A stretch of 64,000 nucleotides of DNA from Arenicellales bacterium. Lineage in GTDB: Bacteria > Pseudomonadota > Gammaproteobacteria > Arenicellales > JAHEKD01. The DNA lies in contig JANQSD010000019.1 of the NCBI GenBank assembly GCA_028284225.1, positions 1-64,000 on the forward strand, in the 5' to 3' direction. Position numbers and translations under genes: made by a program. The notes beneath the pieces are model-generated. The model ran no database searches. It saw only the letters and a list, made by a program, of their open reading frames with translations, and was not told the origin of the DNA. Positions within the stretch are counted from its first letter, which is position 1. Every line of letters starts with the position of its first letter. Shown one piece after another: positions 36,448 to 46,386 of the stretch.

Positions 36448-37596
36448 CTATTGATTCCTTAGATTAAGAATTTTTTGTTCGATGGTTTGTTGTTCAGCGA
36501 TGGACAGATCACCTAATTCAATATACTTTTGGTAGTTATCAATAGCCTGGTTTTTTGAATCTCTTTTAATGCTTAATTCTGCCAATTTTTTGTATATCTT
36601 AGGGTTATCATAGCCAAGCCTAATTGCAGTTAAGTAGTGCTGATTGGCCTTCTCCAAGTCTTTTTCTTCATTTCGACGGCGGTAAAGCTCAGCCTGATAG
36701 AAATTAATTTCATCATTATCAGGATTCGCTTTTGCTAATCGGTTTAACACGACTTCACTTGAGTTATAACTGCGTTTGGCAATTTCACGTTTTAACCATT
36801 TAGGGTAGTGTTTTTCGATTAAACTAAGATAGTCTTGATCAGGTTCCGACAACTCCATATTTTCAGATCCACCTAAATTTTTAATCCTCTCCTTGGTACT
36901 TGGATGGGTTGATAAATACAATGGCCGACTGTTTTTGGGAGATTGACGAGCTTCTTCCTGAACTAAAATCCAAACTTGAGCAGCAGCTTTGGTATTTAAA
37001 CCAAGCTCATTTAAACGATTGATCCCGTATTCATCAGATTCTCTTTCATGATCACGACTAAACTTATAAAAAATTGCATTTCCGGCTAAAGAGCTGACTA
37101 ATCCTCCAGTTGATGAAACCATACCTATTCCCAATAGAAGATTATTGAGATTTTTGGCGTTGCGCATTTGTTTGAGGGAATGTTGTTTGACGTAATGCCC
37201 GACTTCATGACCAATCACGCTTGCGACTTGATCTTTCGTCTGCGCCCTGAGCAAAAATCCTGACCAAATTATCATCATGCCATTTGGATACATAGAAGCA
37301 TTAAAAGCCGGAACATCGACGATATAAACACGTATATCAGAGCAAAATTCGCCTGCAACTTCGCAGACTATCTCGTTAATATACTGATTTAATTCTGGAT
37401 CTCGAATGCGGCTGGGAGAGTTTTTAATTTGTTTTTCAATTTTTTCGACTTGATACCATATGCCCCCAATGTCCGTGTCAGAAGCTGGACGCTCCCCTGG
37501 TTTTATATCCGCTACATTGGTTGTATGGCAGCCAGCAACTGTAAAAGCGGTAGCGATTACAAAAACAATTAACCAGTTTTTGGTGTTGCTCAACAT
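36448..37596 (-). CDS. M48-family zinc metallopeptidase lipoprotein with TPR region
   Basis: A 382-residue protein. The signal MLSNTKNWLIVFVIATAFTVAGC has lipobox VAGC. The zinc motif HEVGH (in VIGHEVGHYVKQHS, about residues 128-132) and the third ligand region RESDEYG (about 187) are intact. TPR-like helices (about 285-375, e.g. ANQHYLTAIRLGYDNPKIYK) form the C-terminus, as in the BepA/YfgC group that maintains outer-membrane protein assembly. A start three codons upstream (37605) is possible; 37596 places Met directly before the leader. It overlaps the upstream gene by seven bases. Confidence 0.88.
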   Translation of the reverse strand: MLSNTKNWLIVFVIATAFTVAGCHTTNVADIKPGERPASDTDIGGIWYQVEKIEKQIKNSPSRIRDPELNQYINEIVCEVAGEFCSDIRVYIVDVPAFNASMYPNGMMIIWSGFLLRAQTKDQVASVIGHEVGHYVKQHSLKQMRNAKNLNNLLLGIGMVSSTGGLVSSLAGNAIFYKFSRDHERESDEYGINRLNELGLNTKAAAQVWILVQEEARQSPKNSRPLYLSTHPSTKERIKNLGGSENMELSEPDQDYLSLIEKHYPKWLKREIAKRSYNSSEVVLNRLAKANPDNDEINFYQAELYRRRNEEKDLEKANQHYLTAIRLGYDNPKIYKKLAELSIKRDSKNQAIDNYQKYIELGDLSIAEQQTIEQKILNLRNQ

Positions 37597-38351
37597 GAAA
37601 CACAATTACCGCCCGAAGCCTCAATACTTTCAACGGATTTCTCACCAAATTTAATTTGAGGTAGATCAAGCTGAGGGAATTCTGTTAAAAGTGAACGAAT
37701 GGTTCTTTCTGCCTCCTCTTGTTTACGCAAATCTCCTACAATTTGGGCGAGATTGTTAAACCAAACTATTTTTCCAGTCTCAAGATCAACCAGACTGGCA
37801 AATGCGAATTGATAACTTACAACGGGGACAGCGCCAAATAACACAGCAGTAGCAACAGACAACGCAATACGACCTCCAGTTCCATAACCCCGTCTAAGAT
37901 AAATGAATAAGCCGTAATCAGCATCATTGTGTCTTAATGAATTTGCACCTTTACCAAGGGTCCAATTGAAAGATTGTTTGGTCGGTAGTTTCAGTGTTTG
38001 GTTATTAAGAATGGATATGCCAACAGCTTGATGTAGCGCTTGAATTTGCCTTTGTCTGTTAAATTCTTCACCATCTGGTATCGAGTAATTTGCAAAATCC
38101 AGATCGTTTTTAGAAAAATATTCTTTAATCCAATATTCAGTATTTTTAGTACCCGCTTCACTCCAGTCAGCACGTGTCTCGTTTTGTCCACTGGCTAATA
38201 CTTGTGCTAATTCGACATCAGGCTCGATAAGAATTATTTTGGGTTTTTCGCCAGTTTTTTTTAAATTCTCATTTTCAAGAGTCGTTTGCGCAGCAACGCA
38301 GATCGAAATATAAAAAGTTAAACTACAAGTTAAAAAAAGTCGCTTAATCAT
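37590..38351 (-). CDS. Exported protein of unknown function
   Basis: A 253-residue protein with a signal peptide MIKRLFLTCSLTFYISICVA before AQTTL. The mature part has a phosphate-loop-free alpha/beta pattern: IILIEPDVELAQVLASGQNE, LFIYLRRGYGTGGRIALSVA and FASLVDLETGKIVWFNNLAQ. The last phrase resembles periplasmic or lipoprotein families that report on-cell envelope status, but I cannot name it. It ends CVSC. It is first in the minus-strand trio with the M48 protease and a lipoprotein, so a shared envelope function is plausible. Confidence 0.7.
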   Translation of the reverse strand: MIKRLFLTCSLTFYISICVAAQTTLENENLKKTGEKPKIILIEPDVELAQVLASGQNETRADWSEAGTKNTEYWIKEYFSKNDLDFANYSIPDGEEFNRQRQIQALHQAVGISILNNQTLKLPTKQSFNWTLGKGANSLRHNDADYGLFIYLRRGYGTGGRIALSVATAVLFGAVPVVSYQFAFASLVDLETGKIVWFNNLAQIVGDLRKQEEAERTIRSLLTEFPQLDLPQIKFGEKSVESIEASGGNCVSC

Positions 38352-38445
38352 TCCCTTGCCATCTATTAATTATTTTTAATGGCTGAATTTTATCTTAATT
38401 TGTTGGCTTTCTAAATAGTTGTAAATGATAAATAGGTCGGTGCTT

Positions 38446-39726
38446 TTAGATAGAAATTGCCTTTGCTAGAGCCATATAAAGATGATTAATATCATCCACA
38501 CCTGCAAATTCACGAATTGAATGCATGGCAAGTTGTGGCACCCCGATATCGACAGTGCGAACCCCGATTTTGCTTGCGGTGATGGGTCCGATTGTCGAGC
38601 CACAGCCCATATCACTGCGCACAGCAATGGATTGCACTGGAATATTATTGCTTTCACAGATGTGTCGAAACCAGCCTGCCGTTTCACTGTTTGTCGCATA
38701 GCGTTGATTGGCGTTGACCTTGATAACCGGGCCTTGATTAATCAGTGGCTTGTGTCCGGGGTCATGTTTATCAGCGTAATTCGGATGAATGCCGTGTGCA
38801 TTATCGACCGAGATCAATTTGGAGTTATGAATTAATCGTTGAGTATTTTCTTCAGTTTGACCAATCCGCTTCAATACGCTGTGCAGGAATGGGCCATTAG
38901 CACCGCATGCTGAACTACTACCGATTTCTTCATGATCTGTACAGACCAGCAACGCGCCTTTTGATTTGGGGGTTGTTTTAATCGCTTGTAATCCTACAAA
39001 GCAGCTCAAAAGGTTATCGAGTCTGGCGCTGGCTATGAATTCATTGTTTAGACCGACAATGGCTGGGTGCTGGGTATCATAATAGTACAACTCAAAATCC
39101 AGCACCTTATTAATGTCGTTAAGGCCCTGATGCTTTTTAAGTAGCTTTTTTAATAAATCTCTGAAATCAATATTTTTACCTTTGGCCTGAAACCATACAG
39201 GGGGTAAATGCAATTGCGCATTTACAGTGCGCTGTTTATTGGCCTCTTTGTCCAGATGAATCGCTAAGGAAGGGATGGTTGCGATGGCTCTTTCGAGGTC
39301 CATCAATCGATTTAGAATCTTTCCCTTTCTATCGCTATAGGTCACACGGCCCGCAATCGATAGATCACGGTCAAACCACGGGTTGAGTAACGCGCCGCCG
39401 TAGACTTCAACGCCGGTTTGGAAATAATCTTCACTGATTTTTTCCGGCAGCGGTTTAAGTTTTAGACACGGGCTATCGGTGTGGGCGCCTATCATAGTCA
39501 GGCCTTTTTCGATAATTGAGCCTGCAGGTAATTGAAAAGCAATAATGGAAGAATCGTTGCGACTTATCCAGTATTTTTTACCTGCCTGTAGTGTCCATGC
39601 ATGGGCTTCATCAAGTTCTTCATAATCGGCCTGATTCAATTGCTCGGCAATATTAGCAGTGGCATGAAAAGGTGTGGGTGAAGATTTGATGAAATCTAAA
39701 AGTAGGTTTGGATCGGCTTTGCGCAT
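38446..39726 (-). CDS. apeB: M18-family aminopeptidase
   Basis: A 426-residue cytosolic zinc aminopeptidase of the aspartyl-aminopeptidase family. Metal-site motifs are GAHTDSPCLKLKP near residue 82, ASARLDNLLSCFVGL near 236, TDHEEIGSSSACGANGP near 265 and VRSDMGCGSTIGPITA near 370. The C-terminal MHSIREFAG supplies the last conserved His/Glu. Length is normal for bacterial M18 enzymes. The start at 39726 has little upstream leader sequence. It is divergent from the racemase gene at 39785, with only 58 bases between. Confidence 0.93.
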   Translation of the reverse strand: MRKADPNLLLDFIKSSPTPFHATANIAEQLNQADYEELDEAHAWTLQAGKKYWISRNDSSIIAFQLPAGSIIEKGLTMIGAHTDSPCLKLKPLPEKISEDYFQTGVEVYGGALLNPWFDRDLSIAGRVTYSDRKGKILNRLMDLERAIATIPSLAIHLDKEANKQRTVNAQLHLPPVWFQAKGKNIDFRDLLKKLLKKHQGLNDINKVLDFELYYYDTQHPAIVGLNNEFIASARLDNLLSCFVGLQAIKTTPKSKGALLVCTDHEEIGSSSACGANGPFLHSVLKRIGQTEENTQRLIHNSKLISVDNAHGIHPNYADKHDPGHKPLINQGPVIKVNANQRYATNSETAGWFRHICESNNIPVQSIAVRSDMGCGSTIGPITASKIGVRTVDIGVPQLAMHSIREFAGVDDINHLYMALAKAISI

Positions 39727-39784
39727 ATCGGGTTGTGTGTTTTATGATATGTGATTAAATCATATTTTTGAGTTTAATCGAATA

Positions 39785-40480
39785 ATGAAAATAATCGGTG
39801 TGCTTGGCGGCATGAGTTGGGAGTCGACCAGTATCTATTATCAATTGCTAAATCAGGGCGTTCGTGAACGGCTAGGGGGATTGCATTCGGCTAAAATTTT
39901 GCTGCATAGTGTTGAATTTAATCAAATTGCTGAATTACAGCATCAAAATAACTGGCAAGCTGCGGGAGAAATTTTAAATCAAGCAGCAAAAGGTCTGCAG
40001 CAGGCGGGTGCAGAGGGTTTGCTTATAGCGACTAACACCATGCATAAGCTGGCTGATCAGGTCATGCAAGGCGTCTCAATCCCTTTATTGCATATCGCAG
40101 ATTCAACAGGCAAGGCGATTGTAAGGGCTGGTCAGCAACGTGTTGGATTACTGGCCACCGGGTTTACCATGGAGCAAGCATTTTACAAGGGCCACATTCA
40201 GCAACATTATGATGTTGAAGTCATTGTGCCCGATAAGACGCAGCGCCAGCGCGTCCACGAAATTATTTACCATGAGCTATGTCAGGGCGAGGTTAAAGCA
40301 AATTCACGCGATATTTACATCGATGTCATCGAATCACTACGTGCAAACGGTGCGCAAGGTATTATATTGGGCTGTACGGAAATTGATTTGCTGATTAGTG
40401 GCCAGGATACGGATATGCCTTTATTTGACAGCACTGCCCTGCATGTTACGGATGCGATTGAATGGATGCTTGGTGATTGA
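39785..40480 (+). CDS. Aspartate/glutamate racemase-family protein (YgeA-like)
   Basis: A 231-residue protein starting MKIIGVLGGMSWESTSIYYQ, typical of YgeA-type amino acid racemases. The first catalytic position is ATNTMHK with Thr83, and the second is GCTEI with Cys197. Many family members have Cys at both positions. The Thr83/Cys197 combination is the one I recall for the E. coli L-Asp/Glu-specific enzyme, so activity is plausible but with restricted specificity. It may supply D-Glu or D-Asp for peptidoglycan or signalling. It is divergent from apeB. Confidence 0.87.
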   Translation: MKIIGVLGGMSWESTSIYYQLLNQGVRERLGGLHSAKILLHSVEFNQIAELQHQNNWQAAGEILNQAAKGLQQAGAEGLLIATNTMHKLADQVMQGVSIPLLHIADSTGKAIVRAGQQRVGLLATGFTMEQAFYKGHIQQHYDVEVIVPDKTQRQRVHEIIYHELCQGEVKANSRDIYIDVIESLRANGAQGIILGCTEIDLLISGQDTDMPLFDSTALHVTDAIEWMLGD

Positions 40481-40613
40481 AAAATTCATGCTTTTAATAT
40501 GTACTATAGCTGTCAAGTCAGCGATCGACCTCATGCCCGTTTTAGCATTTATATTGGGTCAGATGGTGCTAACAGAAAGAATTAGTGAGGTTAGATATGC
40601 CGGTGGATGTTAG

Positions 40614-40808
40614 ATGCCCGATAATCTGAGTCGCTTAGAGCGTACCATTCGCATTTTAATCAGTGTTTCCATGCTGATTTATGGTTATTTAAATCCAGCA
40701 TATATCGTTTTGGCGTTTGGTTTAATACTATTAGTGACGGCGATGTCCGGATGGTGTCCAATTGTTTGGGCCGTACATAGGAAAATGCTAAAATCGCCTG
40801 ATAAATAA
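40614..40808 (+). CDS. Small DUF2892-type membrane protein
   Basis: A 64-residue protein with two hydrophobic segments (ILISVSMLIYGYLNPAYIV and LAFGLILLVTAMSGW) around the YgaP/DUF2892 pattern N.G..ER..RI. Cys in GWCPIVW lies at the second membrane end. It has no known enzymatic activity. The ATG is weakly supported by its upstream sequence. It is tucked between the racemase and yebC. Confidence 0.7.
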   Translation: MPDNLSRLERTIRILISVSMLIYGYLNPAYIVLAFGLILLVTAMSGWCPIVWAVHRKMLKSPDK

Positions 40809-40827
40809 CAGCACAATCGGAGTCTAA

Positions 40828-41568
40828 ATGGCGGGTCATAGTAAATGGGCCAATATCAAGTTTCGCAAGGCCGCACAAGATGCTAAGCGCGGTAAATTAT
40901 TTACTAAGCTCATCCGGGAAATAACAGTTTCCGCCCGGCAGGGTGGCGGTGACGCGGACGCCAATCCGAGACTTCGTGCCGCAATCGATAAGGCGCTTTC
41001 AAATAACATGACGCGCGATACCATTGATCGGGCGATTATGCGTGGTACAGGTGAAGGTGATGGTGCTGATATTGAAGAAATTCGCTATGAGGGTTATGCG
41101 CCGGCAGGAGTGGCGGTCTTGGTAGAGTGTGCGACTGATAATCGCAACCGCACAGTCAGCGAAGTGCGGCATGCTTTCAGCAAGTATGGTGGTAACCTGG
41201 GTACCGATGGGTCAGTTGCTTATTTATTCAGCAAGGTTGGCACCATTGTGTTTGAGCCGGGCGTAGATGAAGAGCAAGTTATGGAAATCGCCATTGATTC
41301 CGGTGCCGATGATGTATTGACTGAAGAAGACGGCAGCATTGAAGTGCTGACACAACCTGAGGTTTTTTCTGACGTGAATCAGGCGATTAAAGCAGCAGGG
41401 CTTGAGTCAATAGATGCGGATATCGTTCAACGGCCATCTACTGAAGTCGAACTGACCAATGATGATGCGGAAAAAGTGATGAAATTAATCGATGCACTGG
41501 AAGATTTGGACGACGTACAAGACGTGTTTACCAACGCCAGTTTCCCAGATGATATGGACGCCGCTTGA
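40828..41568 (+). CDS. yebC: YebC/PmpR-family transcription/translation regulator
   Basis: A 246-residue protein starting [20 protein letters not shown], the hallmark of this family, with [20 protein letters not shown] near 110. YebC proteins bind DNA or ribosomes; recent family work links YebC/TACO1 types to translation of polyproline stretches. CGGAGTC precedes the ATG. It leads a tightly coupled run with ruvC, ruvA and ruvB, and its stop overlaps the ruvC TTG start. Confidence 0.97.
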   Translation: MAGHSKWANIKFRKAAQDAKRGKLFTKLIREITVSARQGGGDADANPRLRAAIDKALSNNMTRDTIDRAIMRGTGEGDGADIEEIRYEGYAPAGVAVLVECATDNRNRTVSEVRHAFSKYGGNLGTDGSVAYLFSKVGTIVFEPGVDEEQVMEIAIDSGADDVLTEEDGSIEVLTQPEVFSDVNQAIKAAGLESIDADIVQRPSTEVELTNDDAEKVMKLIDALEDLDDVQDVFTNASFPDDMDAA

Positions 41569-42077
41569 ACTCAGCCCCAAGAATTCTCGGTATTGATCCG
41601 GGTTCACGCTACACCGGCTATGGTCTGGTTGAAAAAGCCGGGCGAGAATTGCGCATGGTAGAAGGTGGTTATATCAGCTTGGGTGATAAACCTTTGCCGG
41701 AGCGGTTGGGCAAAATTTTTACCGAAATCACTGGCATGATTCGAGAATTCGACCCTGATGTTATGTGTGTTGAACAAGTGTTTGTATCTAACAATGCCAA
41801 ATCAGCATTAACACTTGGTCAGGCACGTGGTGCGGCAGTCTGTGCCGGTGTCAATAGTCACTTGCCGGTGTATGAGTATTCGGCCAAGCAAATCAAGCAG
41901 GCTGTTGTCGGCAAAGGTGCAGCCAAAAAAGAACAAGTGCAGTTTATGGTGCGTTTGTTATTGAAACTACAGGAAACACCACAGGTTGATATGGCTGATG
42001 CGCTTGCTTGTGCAATTTGCCATCTGCACAGTCAACAGGTAGAGTCGCAAATTAATTCCAAAGCCATCAATTTATGA
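41565..42077 (+). CDS. ruvC: Holliday junction endonuclease RuvC
   Basis: A 170-residue RNase-H-fold resolvase that cuts Holliday junctions at symmetric sites. The first catalytic Asp is in [15 protein letters not shown] near residue 11. Glu in VEQVFVSNN and the C-terminal [12 protein letters not shown] supply the other acidic residues. The TTG start overlaps the yebC stop (TTGA), indicating coupling. Length is normal. It is followed by ruvA with an ATGA overlap. Confidence 0.97.
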   Translation: MNSAPRILGIDPGSRYTGYGLVEKAGRELRMVEGGYISLGDKPLPERLGKIFTEITGMIREFDPDVMCVEQVFVSNNAKSALTLGQARGAAVCAGVNSHLPVYEYSAKQIKQAVVGKGAAKKEQVQFMVRLLLKLQETPQVDMADALACAICHLHSQQVESQINSKAINL

Positions 42078-42682
42078 TCGGATTTTTAAGCGGCAATATT
42101 TTGCATAAACAACCACCCTGGTTGTTATTGAATGTGGCGGGCGTGGGCTATGAATTGGAAGCACCGATGACCACATTCTATGATTTGCCGGAAGTGGGGC
42201 AGAAAGTTGAATTGCATACGCATCTGGTAGTGCGTGAAGATGCCCAGCTTTTGTACGGTTTCAGCCGCATTAACCAACGTGAATTATTTCGTAACCTGCT
42301 CAAAGTTAATGGCGTAGGTCCACGTGTGGCGCTGGCAATTTTGTCGACTATGAATGCCGAGGAGTTTCAGGCATGTGTGGTGGCAGAAGATGCTGTGCAA
42401 TTGACCCGGGTTCCAGGGATAGGGCGTAAAACGGCCGAGCGCCTGTTGATTGAAATGCGTGACAAGGTTGATCATTTGTTTGATGCCAGTGGCGGTTCAA
42501 CGGTAATCGCCGGAATGGCGGAAAAAACAACTGCTGATTCGACCTCAGATGCGATAAGTGCCTTGATCGCTTTAGGTTATAAACCGGCTGAAGCCACTAA
42601 GCATATACGCAGTCTGGATGCCGGCTTAAGTAGTGAGGAATTGATTCGTTTGGCATTAAGGAATATGGCTAAAAAATCGTGA
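42074..42682 (+). CDS. ruvA: Holliday junction branch-migration protein RuvA
   Basis: A 202-residue protein that binds four-way junctions and loads RuvB. Domain I (about 1-65) begins [15 protein letters not shown]. The two helix-hairpin-helix motifs are [19 protein letters not shown] (about 75) and [19 protein letters not shown] (about 110). Domain III (about 155-202) contacts RuvB. It overlaps both ruvC (ATGA) and ruvB (GTGA). Confidence 0.97.
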   Translation: MIGFLSGNILHKQPPWLLLNVAGVGYELEAPMTTFYDLPEVGQKVELHTHLVVREDAQLLYGFSRINQRELFRNLLKVNGVGPRVALAILSTMNAEEFQACVVAEDAVQLTRVPGIGRKTAERLLIEMRDKVDHLFDASGGSTVIAGMAEKTTADSTSDAISALIALGYKPAEATKHIRSLDAGLSSEELIRLALRNMAKKS

Positions 42683-43719
42683 GTGAAGAACGTATTATCT
42701 CGGCGTTGTCAGATCCTGAAGATATTCAGGAGCAAGCCATTGAACGCAGCTTAAGACCGGTCAATCTTAGTGATTTTCGTGGTCAGCCTAAAGCTCGCGA
42801 TCAGCTTGAAATCTTCATTCAAGCGGCCAATCAACGCAAAGAAGCACTGGATCATGTGCTGGTGTTTGGTCCACCCGGACTGGGTAAAACCACACTGGCG
42901 CATATTATCGCCAACGAGCTGGGATCTCATTTGCGGCAGACTTCCGGGCCGGTGCTGGAAAAAGCCGGTGATCTGGCAGCGATGCTGACATCTTTAGAAT
43001 CGCATGATGTTTTGTTTGTCGATGAAATACACCGCTTAAGTCCGGTAGTCGAGGAAATTCTGTATCCGGCGCTGGAAGACAAGCAGTTGGATATTCATAT
43101 TGGTGAAGGCCCGGCAGCAAGAACCATGCAAATACCCTTGCCACCTTTTACATTAGTTGGCGCCACTACCCGTGCCGGTTTATTAACATCGCCACTGCGT
43201 GATCGCTTTGGCATTGTCATGCGCCTGGAGTTTTATAACACTGAGGATTTGGCTCGAATCGTCAAACGTTCGGCTGATATATTGAGCATTCCAACCGACC
43301 AGCAAGGTGTGATGGCTATTGCCAAGCGCTCAAGGGGCACGCCCCGGATTGCTAATCGTCTGTTGCGCCGGGTGCGTGATTATGCTGAGGTCAAAGGCGA
43401 CGGCGCGATCAATCAAAAAATTGCTGGTCTGGCATTGGATATGCTGGAAGTGGACGAATACGGCCTGGATACTCTGGACCGAAATCTATTGTTAACCATC
43501 ATGCAAAAGTTTGATGGCGGTCCAGTAGGGATTGACAGTTTGGCTGCTGCTATTGGCGAAGAGCGTGGCACCATTGAAGACGTAGTGGAACCGTTTTTAA
43601 TTCAGCAAGGATTCTTGATGCGCACACCCAGAGGACGGGTAGCCACTCGCTCAGCCTGGCAGCATTTGGGGCTGGATATTCCAGAACACTTGACAAAAAA
43701 TCAGCCGGAACTGCTTTAG
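42679..43719 (+). CDS. ruvB: Holliday junction branch-migration ATPase RuvB
   Basis: A 346-residue AAA+ motor. Walker A is [10 protein letters not shown] near residue 63, Walker B is LFVDEIHRL, and sensor/arginine-finger regions [10 protein letters not shown] and PLRDRFG follow. The C-terminal winged helix has [20 protein letters not shown]. It starts with GTG overlapping the ruvA stop. It drives branch migration with RuvA. It ends the yebC-ruvCAB run; an 82-base gap precedes ybgC. Confidence 0.98.
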   Translation: MSEERIISALSDPEDIQEQAIERSLRPVNLSDFRGQPKARDQLEIFIQAANQRKEALDHVLVFGPPGLGKTTLAHIIANELGSHLRQTSGPVLEKAGDLAAMLTSLESHDVLFVDEIHRLSPVVEEILYPALEDKQLDIHIGEGPAARTMQIPLPPFTLVGATTRAGLLTSPLRDRFGIVMRLEFYNTEDLARIVKRSADILSIPTDQQGVMAIAKRSRGTPRIANRLLRRVRDYAEVKGDGAINQKIAGLALDMLEVDEYGLDTLDRNLLLTIMQKFDGGPVGIDSLAAAIGEERGTIEDVVEPFLIQQGFLMRTPRGRVATRSAWQHLGLDIPEHLTKNQPELL

Positions 43720-43801
43720 TTGATAGCAAACACGAGATCCTTGAATTCATCCGGCTTTCAGTTATTCAGATTATCATTCTTCAAACACATACGTAAGCCA
43801 G

Positions 43802-44206
43802 ATGCAGCAATTTGATTTTTCGGTTCGAGTCTATTATGAGGACACTGATGCCGAAGGTGTAGTCTACTATGCCAACTACTTAAAATTCCTGGAACGCGCG
43901 CGTAGTGAATGGTTGCGACAACATGATTTGCCGGTAAGCAAACTGGCGAGCCAGCAGCACTTAATATTTGTAGTCAGACGCGTTGAAATAGATTATCTGC
44001 AAGCGGCCAGGCTTGATGATTTATTAAGTGTTTCAGTTGTTGTCAAAAGTTTATCAAAAGCAGGATTTGTATTAGAGCAGCAAATTAAGCGTGAAGATGT
44101 GATTTTATCCAAAGCGATATTAAAGATGGCTTGCCTTGATGCAACAAAGTTCAAACCTGTTAGAATTCCGACCGAAATTAACCGCATGATAAATAAAGAG
44201 ATGTAA
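43802..44206 (+). CDS. ybgC: YbgC-family acyl-CoA thioesterase
   Basis: A 134-residue hotdog-fold thioesterase at the head of the tol-pal cluster. The active-site motif is YYEDTDAEGVVYYANYLKF (about 12-30) with Asp and Tyr positions conserved. YbgC proteins hydrolyse short acyl-CoA and associate with phospholipid synthesis enzymes. The ATG follows a short AT-rich leader. It is seven bases before tolQ and likely in one operon. Confidence 0.93.
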   Translation: MQQFDFSVRVYYEDTDAEGVVYYANYLKFLERARSEWLRQHDLPVSKLASQQHLIFVVRRVEIDYLQAARLDDLLSVSVVVKSLSKAGFVLEQQIKREDVILSKAILKMACLDATKFKPVRIPTEINRMINKEM

Positions 44207-44213
44207 GGAATTT

Positions 44214-44918
44214 ATGGAGAATATCGAAACACTCCCCAGCAATAGCCTTAATGTCATTGAACTGATTGCCCAGGCCAGTTTTTTGGTGCAAGTCGTAATG
44301 CTGCTATTGTTGTTGGCATCAGTGATTTCATGGGCGATTATTTTTAAAAAATGGTTCCGCTTCCGTGAGCTGGAAGCTGAAGCCGATGAATTTGAAGACG
44401 AATTTTGGTCGGGAGGTGATTTAACCGGTCTGTATCAACACTGGACCAATAGTGAAACACCAACCGGTATGGCCAGTCTGTTCGTATCTGGATACCGTGA
44501 GTACACCCGCTTAGCAGATAAAGACCTGAACCGCTCGGAACTGATCAGTGGTGTGCAACGAGCCATGCAGGTTTCCTTGTCTCAAGAAGTTGAAGAAGCA
44601 GAATCACAACTGCCTTTTTTAGCAACTGTGGGTTCAATCAGCCCCTATGTGGGGTTATTTGGTACTGTCTGGGGCATCATGAACGCTTTTCACGCTATCG
44701 GGTTAGCCAAACAAGCGACCATAGCAACGGTAGCACCAGCTATTGCAGAGGCACTTATCGCTACTGCAATGGGTTTGTTTGCAGCCATTCCGGCAGTTAT
44801 TGCCTATAACAAATTTTCGAATCAGGCAGACTCTTTGGTTACACGTTATGAGATTTTCATGGATGAGTTTTTGAGTATTGTCAATCGTCAGGTTCGACGT
44901 GATCAATCAACAGAATAA
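44214..44918 (+). CDS. tolQ: Tol-Pal motor protein TolQ
   Basis: A 234-residue inner-membrane protein with three hydrophobic helices (about 18-38, 138-160 and 172-195). The ExbB/TolQ/MotA signature covers SISPYVGLFGTVWGIMNAF and ATAMGLFAAIPAVIAYNKF. It forms the proton channel with TolR that energises TolA for outer-membrane constriction at division. AAGGAATTT precedes the ATG. Confidence 0.97.
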   Translation: MENIETLPSNSLNVIELIAQASFLVQVVMLLLLLASVISWAIIFKKWFRFRELEAEADEFEDEFWSGGDLTGLYQHWTNSETPTGMASLFVSGYREYTRLADKDLNRSELISGVQRAMQVSLSQEVEEAESQLPFLATVGSISPYVGLFGTVWGIMNAFHAIGLAKQATIATVAPAIAEALIATAMGLFAAIPAVIAYNKFSNQADSLVTRYEIFMDEFLSIVNRQVRRDQSTE

Positions 44919-44939
44919 ACCTCAAATAGAGATTTAATT

Positions 44940-45377
44940 ATGGCCAACAGCTTAGGACGACGTCATCATAAACGTAAACCCATGAGTGAAATCAATGTGG
45001 TGCCTTACATTGACGTGATGCTGGTGTTGTTGGTGATCTTTATGACTACTGCGCCGTTGTTAACCGAAGGTGTGGAGGTGGATTTGCCTCAGGCCAGCGC
45101 TAAAATAGTTGACGAAGAGCAAAATATAGAAAAGTTTATTGTATCAGTTGATGCGCAAGGCTTTCTTTACGCCAATGAGGATGAAGCACCTTCTGAGCCT
45201 GATCAACTGCGGGCCAAGGCTGCTGCGGTGCTTAATCACCAGCCTAAAACCCCGTTTTATGTTAAAGGAGATGCCTCTGTACCGTATGAAAAAGTCGTAC
45301 AGGCGATGGTTATGTTGCAGGCTGCAGGTGTTCCCAGTGTGGGCTTAGTGACCGAGCCGGCTCCGGAGGAAGGGTAA
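44940..45377 (+). CDS. tolR: Tol-Pal motor protein TolR
   Basis: A 145-residue protein with one N-terminal membrane helix. The catalytic Asp sits in INVVPYIDVMLVLLVIFMTT (about residue 28), the proton-carrying residue of the TolQR motor. The periplasmic domain follows with KVVQAMVMLQAAGVPSVGLV. Length is typical. It follows tolQ by 21 bases and precedes tolA by four. Confidence 0.97.
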   Translation: MANSLGRRHHKRKPMSEINVVPYIDVMLVLLVIFMTTAPLLTEGVEVDLPQASAKIVDEEQNIEKFIVSVDAQGFLYANEDEAPSEPDQLRAKAAAVLNHQPKTPFYVKGDASVPYEKVVQAMVMLQAAGVPSVGLVTEPAPEEG

Positions 45378-45381
45378 GGGT

Positions 45382-46383
45382 TTGAATCAACCTCGTCAGT
45401 ACAATAAATTTGCGCTTAATTTAAAGTCTTATTCGCTGGCGATTATTGTTCATCTAGTCCTGCTTGGTATTATTATGTTTAATTTATTCTGGAACCCAAG
45501 CAAAAAAATCAAAGTAGGTGGCGCCGAAGTGCAACCGATTCAGGCGCAAGTGATTGATGAAACATTGCTCAATCAAGAGCTGGAAAAAATTAAAAAAGAA
45601 GAAGACCTGAAAAAGCAGGAGGAATTGGAAAAGCAGCAAAAACTGGAAGACCTTGAACAACAGGCCAAGCTTAAAGAGCAAGAGATCAAAAAGCTTGAAG
45701 AGGAAAAAAAGCTAAAAGAGGAGCAGGCTAGATTAGAGCAACAAAAAGCTGAAGAATTAGCCAAGCAGCGCGAATTAGAAGAACAAAAAACCAAAGAGGC
45801 AGAGAAAAAGCGTTTAGCTGAAGAAGCCAGACTTAAAGAACTGGCCTTAGAGAAGCAAAAAGAGGAAGAAGAAAAAAAGAAAAAAGAAGAGGCTGAAAAG
45901 AAAAAGCAGCAGGAGTTAGCTAAAAAGAAAAAGGAAGAAGAGGAAAAGAAGCGTAAATTAGCGGAAGAGAAAAAGAAAAAAGAGGAACTGGCGAAGAAAA
46001 AACGTGAAGAGGAAAAGCGTAAAAAAGCTGAGGAAGAAAAGCGTAAACAGGCAGCACTAGAAGCACAGCTAGCCGAAGAGCAGGCTAAACGACAGGCGGC
46101 TTCACTATTTGCACAATATATTGGTCCTATACGCTCTAAGGTCACTAATAGCTGGATTCGACCTGCTTCGGTTCGACCTGGTGCAAGAGCCAAGGTGCTG
46201 GTCAGGGTTAGCCCACGCGGTGATGTGTTAACTGCTAGAATCCAGCAAGGAAGTGGTGATCCGATTTTTGATCGTTCTGTGATCAATGCGGTATATAAGG
46301 CTTCACCTTTACCGATACCGGATAATCCTAAGCTTTATCCGCATTATCGAGATTTTTTATTTAACTTTGATCCTCCAGGATAA
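45382..46383 (+). CDS. tolA: Tol-Pal periplasm-spanning protein TolA
   Basis: A 333-residue protein: a membrane helix (about 17-35, LAIIVHLVLLGIIMFNLFW), then a long Lys/Glu/Ala coiled coil (about 60-240). The C-terminal domain III has FAQYIGPIRSKVTNSWIRP and VLVRVSPRGDVLTARI. It transmits force from TolQR to the outer membrane through Pal and TolB. The start is TTG at 45382, with AAGGG upstream. The very K/E-biased coil creates long meaningless antisense frames. Confidence 0.96.
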   Translation: MNQPRQYNKFALNLKSYSLAIIVHLVLLGIIMFNLFWNPSKKIKVGGAEVQPIQAQVIDETLLNQELEKIKKEEDLKKQEELEKQQKLEDLEQQAKLKEQEIKKLEEEKKLKEEQARLEQQKAEELAKQRELEEQKTKEAEKKRLAEEARLKELALEKQKEEEEKKKKEEAEKKKQQELAKKKKEEEEKKRKLAEEKKKKEELAKKKREEEKRKKAEEEKRKQAALEAQLAEEQAKRQAASLFAQYIGPIRSKVTNSWIRPASVRPGARAKVLVRVSPRGDVLTARIQQGSGDPIFDRSVINAVYKASPLPIPDNPKLYPHYRDFLFNFDPPG

Positions 46384-46386
46384 AAC

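Noticed and set aside
40398..40613. 71-aa plus-strand frame between the racemase and the DUF2892 gene
   Set aside because: It starts inside the racemase in another frame and shows no domain; the DUF2892 gene is the better call in this space.
45573..46286. 237-aa minus-strand frame opposite tolA
   Set aside because: It is Ser/Phe-rich antisense to the Lys/Glu coiled coil of TolA; a composition artefact.
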